Source of the DNA: Bacillota bacterium
GTDB lineage: Bacteria; Bacillota; Clostridia; Christensenellales; Aristaeellaceae
Direction: 5' to 3'
NCBI GenBank assembly: GCA_023404345.1
Contig: JAEYCB010000066.1
Coordinates: forward strand, 1 to 64,000
Length of the DNA stretch: 64,000 nucleotides
Part shown: piece by piece, positions 58,180 to 64,000 of the stretch
Position numbering within the stretch: position 1 is the first letter of the stretch
How the letters are laid out: every line of letters starts with the position of its first letter
Notes under the pieces: model-generated
Databases searched by the model: none
What the model was told of the DNA's origin: nothing
Seen by the model: only the letters and a program-made list of their open reading frames with translations
Program-made: the position numbers and the translations under genes

Positions 58180-59145
58180 TCAGTCACGAAGCACCAGCAC
58201 TTCCAGGGCGGTCACCTGAGGCGGAATGCTGCGGGTCATGACGCCATTGTAATACACGGTGACGGTATCGCCGTCGCCCCATTCCACTGTGGGCAGGGGG
58301 GCGGGCTGAGAGGCATCCGCTTCATCGTCGGCAGCGGTTTCCTCCGTGACGGGCTCAGCTGCGGCAGTCTGCTCCCCGGCAGGCTCGTCCTCCGCTGCAG
58401 GAGCCTCCGCAACCGGCTCATCAACATCGGCAGCCGGCTCAGCGTCCTCCGCGGATTCATCTTCCACGGCGGCCCCCTGTGCAGCTTCATCCATGGCAGG
58501 AGCGTCTTCCACAGAAGCGGACAGGACACCCGTCAACGTCTGCTCGGACAGCAGCACGCGGTATTCGTTTCCGTCCGCATCGGTCAGGGTAAAGCCTGCC
58601 TCGTCCCGATCGCTGACCACGCCGGTAAGCTCCGGTACCACGATGTGGGAGGCTGTGACCTGGCCGGGATAGCTCATGGCCATCACGCCGTTATAGTAGA
58701 CGGTGATAGGCATGCCCTGGAACAGATGCGGCATGGACCCATCTACACGGACGATTACGTCGCCGAAGGTCGGATCGCCGATGAGCAGCACACCCATGGA
58801 CACGGAGAGGTCCACCGTGCCGGTTAGCCGGTAGCATCCCACGCGGTCGGCATGCGCCTGCGGGGGAAGGCTGCGTGTGAGGCGGCCGTCATATTCCACA
58901 AACACATACTGGCCTACCTCAATGTCACCTTCGGCCAGAATGCCGTCCATGACAGTGGTTTCGTCCACATTGAGCAATACGCTGCCCAGCTCGATATCGT
59001 CCATCACAAAGCCCTGCTCAAGCACCTCCGTTACCAGACCTTCCAGCAGGGTATCGGGCTCATTCTCCTCGGCAAAAGCGGCAAGGGGCAGGGCCAGCGC
59101 CATTAGCAGCGAGAGCGCCAGGGCAAAAAAACGGTTCTTCTTCAT
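58180..59145 (-). CDS. Secreted protein with repeated VYYNGVMTRSIPPQ motifs
   Basis: 321 residues, ATG behind AAAGGAGG. Signal peptide 1-25 (LPLAAFAEE) without a lipobox. Three copies of a short motif mark the ends of three beta-rich modules: VEYDGRLTRSLPPQ at about 83, VYYNGVMAMSYPGQ at about 148 and VYYNGVMTRSIPPQ near residue 305. The second and third modules are joined by an Ala/Glu/Asp-rich linker (about 212-285), probably disordered and acidic. Modules look like small OB-type barrels. No known family is recognised; exported and of unknown role. Confidence 0.7.
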   Translation of the reverse strand: MKKNRFFALALSLLMALALPLAAFAEENEPDTLLEGLVTEVLEQGFVMDDIELGSVLLNVDETTVMDGILAEGDIEVGQYVFVEYDGRLTRSLPPQAHADRVGCYRLTGTVDLSVSMGVLLIGDPTFGDVIVRVDGSMPHLFQGMPITVYYNGVMAMSYPGQVTASHIVVPELTGVVSDRDEAGFTLTDADGNEYRVLLSEQTLTGVLSASVEDAPAMDEAAQGAAVEDESAEDAEPAADVDEPVAEAPAAEDEPAGEQTAAAEPVTEETAADDEADASQPAPLPTVEWGDGDTVTVYYNGVMTRSIPPQVTALEVLVLRD

Positions 59146-59284
59146 AATTCATGCATCCTCCTTTGGACGGCGCCCGGCGGTCTGTCGGGGCCTTCATAGG
59201 AACAAACGAGCAGACCGGGCCAAAGGTTCCAGATGAAGAAAAAGAATTTATTTTTGCAGAAAACCAGCGTAAAACGTCGCGTGG

Positions 59285-59818
59285 TCAGAAGCCAAAAGCC
59301 TCGTAATCCTCTTTGGAAAAGCGGTGATAACTGGTAAAGCCGTCGTGCTGGTCGATACAGTAGCGGAAATCATCAGGAATTCCGTCCTCAAAATAGACCA
59401 ACAAATCAAATTCATCGTTGTCAACGGGCTCGACGTGCACCCGTGTCGAATGACGGCGGAAGACATCGAGCAGATCGTTTGCCGTTGTGCCGGGGGCCTG
59501 CGTAGTATGAATCAGATCACGCAAAAAATCCGCAGCAGGAGCCCGCGATACCACGCACGCCACACCTTCGGCAGGAATGGTGAGGCAGAACCCGTCCTCG
59601 TGGGGCACGGCACGGGCCGCACCAAATATGTCCACACGCGCGGCAAAAAACGTTTCCAGCGCCAACAGCATTTCCTCGAGTGAAAGCTGCACATCCATCA
59701 TGCGACGAAGAGAGTCCATCGGATAGTTCAGCGATACGGGTGAGGCGGTTAGCCCCATTTTGAGGGCCATTTCCACGATCACACCGCACAGGTTCTTTTC
59801 CAGCTTGGATGCATCCAT
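59285..59818 (-). CDS. DUF3877-like cytoplasmic protein
   Basis: 177 residues, ATG behind GGAGGG. The start MDASKLEKNLCGVIVEMALK, then SLNYPMDSLRRMM and a C-terminal YHRFSKEDYEAFGF recall DUF3877, a clostridial family of unknown function. No signal or membrane segment. It follows polC by 27 bases and is probably co-transcribed with it. Confidence 0.6.
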   Translation of the reverse strand: MDASKLEKNLCGVIVEMALKMGLTASPVSLNYPMDSLRRMMDVQLSLEEMLLALETFFAARVDIFGAARAVPHEDGFCLTIPAEGVACVVSRAPAADFLRDLIHTTQAPGTTANDLLDVFRRHSTRVHVEPVDNDEFDLLVYFEDGIPDDFRYCIDQHDGFTSYHRFSKEDYEAFGF

Positions 59819-59845
59819 GATTTTCCCTCCACGTTAGATAAGGCA

Positions 59846-62800
59846 TTATCCCAGCAGCGAAAACAGATCCACCTGACTGGTTTCGGGCAGCCCTTCAAGC
59901 GCGCCCTGGCCGCGCAGCATCTCTACAATGCTTTGGCCGATATGGGCACGGTTTTGTAAATCTTCAATGCTGATATAGGGGCGGCTTGGGTCGCGCGAAG
60001 CGATGATGCCTTCCACAGCCGCTTCGCCAAAGCCGTTGATGGCCGTGAAGGGACAGCGCAGGTTGCCGTCCTCGATGAGAAAGCGCGTTGCGTCGCTTTT
60101 GTACAGGTCCACCGGCAGCATACGGATGCCACGCATCTGCATTTCCAAAAGCATATGATAGGCGTTTTCCTCCTGCTTTTCGCGCACGCTCATCTTTTCC
60201 TCGCGGTTCTGGAAATCGGTGAGACGGTCGCGCAGGGTTTCGGGGCTGAGCAGCATGCGCCCCGCGTCGAAGCCATCGCCGCGGATGGAGAAGTACGCCG
60301 CATAGTACGCCTGCGGGCGATATACCTTGTACCAGGCCACACGAAGGCCCATGGTCACGTAGGCCACGGCGTGGCCACGCGGGAACATGTACTTGATCTT
60401 GTGGCAGCTGTCGATGGCCCACTGGGGCACGTCGTGTTCGCGCATGGCCTCCTCCCATTCAGGCTTGAGGCCACGGCCCTTTCTAACGCTCTCCATGATG
60501 TCAAAGCTCATCTTTTCCTGCATGCCCTTGGAGATCAGAAAGTTCATGATGTCATCGCGGGTGCAGAAGCACTGAGCCAGCTTGGCTGTGCCAGAGTTGA
60601 TGATGTCCTGCGCGTTGCCCAGCCACACGTCCGTACCATGAGAAAGGCCGGAAATACGGATGAGCTCCTCCATGGTGGTGGGGCGCGTTTCCATGAGCAT
60701 GCCGCGCACGAAACTCGTGCCGAACTCCGGAATGCCAAGCGTGCCGGTTTCCCACATGATTTGCTCCTGGGTGACGCCCAGGGCCTCGGGGCTGGAAAAC
60801 AGGCTCATCACCTTCTGGTCGTCCAGAGGGATTTCGCGGAAGTTGACGCCGGTGAGCTCCTCCAGCCGGTGCATCATGGTCGGATCGTCATGGCCCAGAC
60901 AGTCGAGCTTGACCAGAATGTCATGCATGGAGTTAAAGTCGTAGTGTGTGGTGATGGTGGTACCTTCCACGTCATCGGCCGGATGCTGAATGGCTGTAAA
61001 CTGGCAGATATCGTATTCCTTGGGCAGCACCACGATGCCGCCGGGGTGCTGGCCCGTGGTGCGCTTGACGCCCACGCAGCCCGCCGCCAGCCGCTCCTTG
61101 TGGGCACGACCCGCATGGATGCCACGCTCCTCGAGGTACTTGGCGGCAAAGCCGTAGGCCGTCTTTTCCGCAAGACCCGAAATCGTGCCTGCACGGTAGA
61201 CGTAGCCCTTGCCGAAGAGCTCCTCGATGTAGGCGTGGGCGCGCGGCTGGTACTCGCCGGAGAAGTTGAGATCGATGTCAGGCACCTTGTCGCCCTTGAA
61301 TCCCAGGAACACCTCGAAGGGGATGTCAAAGCCGTCCTTGGCCAGCTTGTGGCCGCAGATCTCGCAGTTCTTGTCCGGCAGGTCCACACCCACGCTGGCC
61401 AGCTCCGGCGGGGTCAGGAACATCTTGTGGCAGTGGTCACAGCGGTAGTGCGGCGGCAGAGGATTGACCTCGGTGATGCCGCACATGGTGGCCACGAAGC
61501 TGGAACCTACGCTGCCGCGGCTGCCCACGAGGTATCCGTCGGAGAGCGATTTGCTTACCAGCTTCTGCGCGATGGAATACAACGTGGAAAAGCCGTAGCC
61601 GATGATGGAGCCCAGTTCCTTTTCCAGGCGCTTCTGGATGATTTCAGGCAGTGGGTCGCCGTAGAGCTCCTTGGCGCGGCCCCAGGAGCGGCTTTCGATG
61701 TCGCCGGCCGCCTCCTCCCAGTAGGGCTGGAAAGTATCCTTGCCCTCCGGGTGCTTGGGGAAGAGGCGAAGCTCGCCCACCTGCTCCGCAATCTTGCGCG
61801 GGGCGTCGATGACCACTTCATGCGCCTTCTCCGCGCCCAGATAGCTGAACTCTTCCAGCATCTCGTCGGTGGTTTTGAAATACAGGGGCGGCTGGTTGTC
61901 ACAGTCGTCATAGCCCAGGCCTGCCTGCAAAATGGTGCGGTAGATGGCATCCTCGGGGTTGAGGAAGTGCACGTCGCCGGTGGCGACCACGGGCTTGTGC
62001 AGCTTTTCACCTAGGGCTACGATCTTGCGGTTGAAGTCTCGCAGGTGCTCCTCGTCACGCGCCGTACCGGTGCGGAGCATGAAGCCGTTGTTGCCGATGG
62101 GCTGGATCTCCAGATAGTCGTACCAGCTGGCGATGCGCTCGATCTCCTCCTGCGGCCGGTCGTTGACAATGGCCTGAAACAGCTCGCCCGCCTCGCATGC
62201 GCTGCCCAGAATCAGCCCTTCGCGGTACTGGTTGATCAGGTGGCGGGGCATGCAGGGATGGCGGTAAAAGTAGCGAAGGTTGCTGTCGGAAATGAGATGA
62301 TTGAGGTTCTGCATGCCCTTCTGGCTGGTGCACAGCAGAATGATGTGGTAGCTTTGCCCGATGGTGTCGCCGCTGATGACGGCGTCGATATCCTTAAGGG
62401 TCGCGGCGCCCTTTTCCTTGGCCGCGTCATACATGCGCGCAAGGCACTTTGCCGTGGCCGCCGCGTCGTGCACGGCCCGGTGCGCGTTTTTAAGCGATAC
62501 GCCCAGCAGACGGCACACCGCGCCCAGCTTGTGGCTTTTTTGCTGGGGGTAGAGCTTGCGCGAGAAAGTGAGCGTATCGAGTACCGGCGCGTGGAAGCTC
62601 ACGCCCATACGCTTGCACTCCGCCTGAAGCATGCCCATGTCAAAGGGCGCGTTGTGCGCGGCCACGGGACAGTCGCCGATAAAGTCCAAAAGCTTTCTTA
62701 CGCCCTCGGCGGGGCTTTCCTTGCCGTGGAGCATCAGGTCCGTAATGCCGGTGATCTCACTGATTTTGGGTTTGAGCGGCACGCCGGGGTCGCACAGAAG

Positions 62801-64000
62801 GCTCAGCTCGTCCACAACCTGCCCGTTTTCCAGCTTGACCGCGCCCACTTCGATGATGCGGTCCATAGCATGCGAAAGGCCAGTGGTTTCAAAGTCCAAA
62901 ACCACGATGGGGCCGTCGATGGGGCGGTCGTCCGCATCGGTCACGATGGGCACCAAATCGCAAAGATACCCTTCTACGCCGGGGATAAGCTTGATGTTGT
63001 TTTTCTTTGCTGCGCCAAAGGCCGCAGGGAATGCCTGGGCACTGCCGTGGTCGGTAATGGCGACTGCCGGATGCCCCCATTTAGCTGCCTGCGCAATCAG
63101 CGCGCCCGCGTCGGCCGTTGCATCCATGGTGGACATGGTGGTGTGCATGTGCAGTTCGATGCGTTTTTCGGCGGCGGTGTCGGCACGCTCAACCTTGGGC
63201 ATCTGCTGCATGTCGCGCACGCTCACGGATAATTCGCCCAGAAAAGGGTCCATGCGGCAGTCGCCTCTGAGGCGCACGCGCATGCCGTTTTTAATCTGTC
63301 CGATCTGCTCCATTACCCGAGCGCGCTCCTCCTTGGTGGGCGGGTCGGGCGTTTCGCCACGTGCGGCGCGGCGCATGCGGTAGTTATAAAAGGCCTTGCA
63401 GTAGATGGTGGAGGTATCATCATAGACGGCGAAGGAAGCCAATACTGTTTCGCCGCCCTTGAGTTCCTTGGAATCGTTGACCCCGGTTACGGTGCCTTCG
63501 ATGACCACGATGCCGCTATCCTCGGCCAGCTCGACGATGGGGACGGGCATGTCGCCTATGGCGCGGCCCTTGAGCACGGGTCCGCCCTTGGGCACGACGG
63601 GCTTTTTGGGCGCGGACGAGCGGGCGGGAGCGCTTGCGGCGCGCGCGGGCGGTGAAGTGGGAATAGTGCTTTCAGCCGGCATGCCGCCAAACATGGCGGC
63701 CGCCTGGGCGTCCAGCTCGGCATCGTCCCACGGGGGCGGCTCGTCATCAGGCGCGGGAGCAGGTACGGACGCGAAGGAAAAACCCCGCTCAGCCCGCATT
63801 TTCTCCACCCAGGCCTCACGCTCGCCGCATACGGTGAGCGCTACGGGCGTGCGCACACGGAAGATATCATAGATGGCCTGAGACAGCTTTTCATCCAGAT
63901 GATGAGAACGGAAAAATCCCATGGCAATCTGGTCCGGACAGGTAAGCAGAATGCGCCCGTCCTCCAGGCTCCAGCCGGTATCGGCAATCCAGGCAGCCAG
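59846..64000 (-). CDS. polC: DNA polymerase III PolC-type alpha subunit (5' end outside window)
   Basis: 1384 codons are visible and the frame is open to the right edge; the N terminus is missing. Order: N-terminal domain, an Ala/Pro-rich linker (about 63700-63600), OB fold, PHP domain opening with ELHMHTTMSTMDA, an inserted DEDD proofreading exonuclease (VLDFETTGLS...VHDAAATAKCLARM), then the polymerase: a four-Cys zinc site (CDHCH...CEICG), GSRGSVGSSFVATM, catalytic PDIDLNFSGEYQ, and the thumb/HhH end. PolC is the replicative leading-strand polymerase of Firmicutes. The linker is longer than in Bacillus. Confidence 0.96.
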   Translation of the reverse strand: MAAWIADTGWSLEDGRILLTCPDQIAMGFFRSHHLDEKLSQAIYDIFRVRTPVALTVCGEREAWVEKMRAERGFSFASVPAPAPDDEPPPWDDAELDAQAAAMFGGMPAESTIPTSPPARAASAPARSSAPKKPVVPKGGPVLKGRAIGDMPVPIVELAEDSGIVVIEGTVTGVNDSKELKGGETVLASFAVYDDTSTIYCKAFYNYRMRRAARGETPDPPTKEERARVMEQIGQIKNGMRVRLRGDCRMDPFLGELSVSVRDMQQMPKVERADTAAEKRIELHMHTTMSTMDATADAGALIAQAAKWGHPAVAITDHGSAQAFPAAFGAAKKNNIKLIPGVEGYLCDLVPIVTDADDRPIDGPIVVLDFETTGLSHAMDRIIEVGAVKLENGQVVDELSLLCDPGVPLKPKISEITGITDLMLHGKESPAEGVRKLLDFIGDCPVAAHNAPFDMGMLQAECKRMGVSFHAPVLDTLTFSRKLYPQQKSHKLGAVCRLLGVSLKNAHRAVHDAAATAKCLARMYDAAKEKGAATLKDIDAVISGDTIGQSYHIILLCTSQKGMQNLNHLISDSNLRYFYRHPCMPRHLINQYREGLILGSACEAGELFQAIVNDRPQEEIERIASWYDYLEIQPIGNNGFMLRTGTARDEEHLRDFNRKIVALGEKLHKPVVATGDVHFLNPEDAIYRTILQAGLGYDDCDNQPPLYFKTTDEMLEEFSYLGAEKAHEVVIDAPRKIAEQVGELRLFPKHPEGKDTFQPYWEEAAGDIESRSWGRAKELYGDPLPEIIQKRLEKELGSIIGYGFSTLYSIAQKLVSKSLSDGYLVGSRGSVGSSFVATMCGITEVNPLPPHYRCDHCHKMFLTPPELASVGVDLPDKNCEICGHKLAKDGFDIPFEVFLGFKGDKVPDIDLNFSGEYQPRAHAYIEELFGKGYVYRAGTISGLAEKTAYGFAAKYLEERGIHAGRAHKERLAAGCVGVKRTTGQHPGGIVVLPKEYDICQFTAIQHPADDVEGTTITTHYDFNSMHDILVKLDCLGHDDPTMMHRLEELTGVNFREIPLDDQKVMSLFSSPEALGVTQEQIMWETGTLGIPEFGTSFVRGMLMETRPTTMEELIRISGLSHGTDVWLGNAQDIINSGTAKLAQCFCTRDDIMNFLISKGMQEKMSFDIMESVRKGRGLKPEWEEAMREHDVPQWAIDSCHKIKYMFPRGHAVAYVTMGLRVAWYKVYRPQAYYAAYFSIRGDGFDAGRMLLSPETLRDRLTDFQNREEKMSVREKQEENAYHMLLEMQMRGIRMLPVDLYKSDATRFLIEDGNLRCPFTAINGFGEAAVEGIIASRDPSRPYISIEDLQNRAHIGQSIVEMLRGQGALEGLPETSQVDLFSLLG

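Noticed and set aside
60155..62014. Long plus-strand open frame of 619 codons
   Set aside because: It is antisense to polC, whose protein is clearly conserved over the whole length; the frame is His/Val/Gly-rich as expected of a shadow in GC-rich DNA.

Overview
This window reads as chromosome of a GC-rich, endospore-forming member of the Clostridia. The evidence is a PolC-type DNA polymerase III, Spo0A with a 0A box upstream, a three-gene GerA-type germinant receptor behind a sigma-G-like promoter, a SipL-like SPOCS/LysM protein behind a sigma-E-like promoter, and an LTA-synthase-like enzyme. The gene families fit a gut commensal; Christensenellales is a guess made by eye.

Layout. 1-2137: a scar of truncated genes (lipoprotein start, internal nrdD piece, endolysin tail) ending at the 3' side of a tRNA-Ala(GGC) gene. 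2311-7689: cell-surface genes (GT-C-like membrane enzyme, LTA synthase family) and an N-acetylhexosamine-kinase-like gene. 7759-14616: a minus-strand MoxR / DUF58 / transglutaminase operon continued by a condensation-fold acetyltransferase and a DUF6320-like membrane protein. 14805-17234: divergent CapA-like and serine-hydrolase genes. 17284-21016: gerA-gerB-gerC. 21285-26832: a sugar ABC importer, a 58-residue membrane protein and a GH112 disaccharide phosphorylase. 27257-28655: a decayed AbiE-like toxin-antitoxin pair. 29016-37468: a Dabb protein, a LacI-type regulator, a Tm-1-like protein, a 'phosphoenolpyruvate hydrolase' family TIM barrel and a complete branched-chain-amino-acid-type ABC importer. 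37585-44488: a decaying mobilizable element with oriT, truncated relaxase, ParM/ParR-like genes, iterons, TnpV/TnpW-like proteins and a headless serine recombinase, flanked by imperfect direct repeats. 44514-48004: AraC regulator, asparagine synthetase AsnA and amidohydrolase in one operon. 48122-51349: degraded acetyltransferase, MerR regulator, divergent YitT gene, radical SAM protein. 51778-64000: spo0A, a polytopic acyltransferase, a sipL-like gene, a QueG-like iron-sulfur protein, an acetyltransferase, a secreted repeat protein, a DUF3877-like gene and polC, which runs off the right edge.

How the parts fit. GH112 phosphorylase with its importer fits uptake and phosphorolysis of beta-1,3-galactosyl-N-acetylhexosamine from mucin or milk glycans, and the kinase at 6583 could activate the released amino sugar. 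The 29016-37468 locus is the best candidate for an undescribed pathway: a regulator, two enzymes of poorly known function and a dedicated importer, with a strong promoter and a perfect palindrome in front of the enzymes. Sporulation genes are scattered but carry recognisable stage-specific promoters. All family names come from reading motifs; no database search was run.
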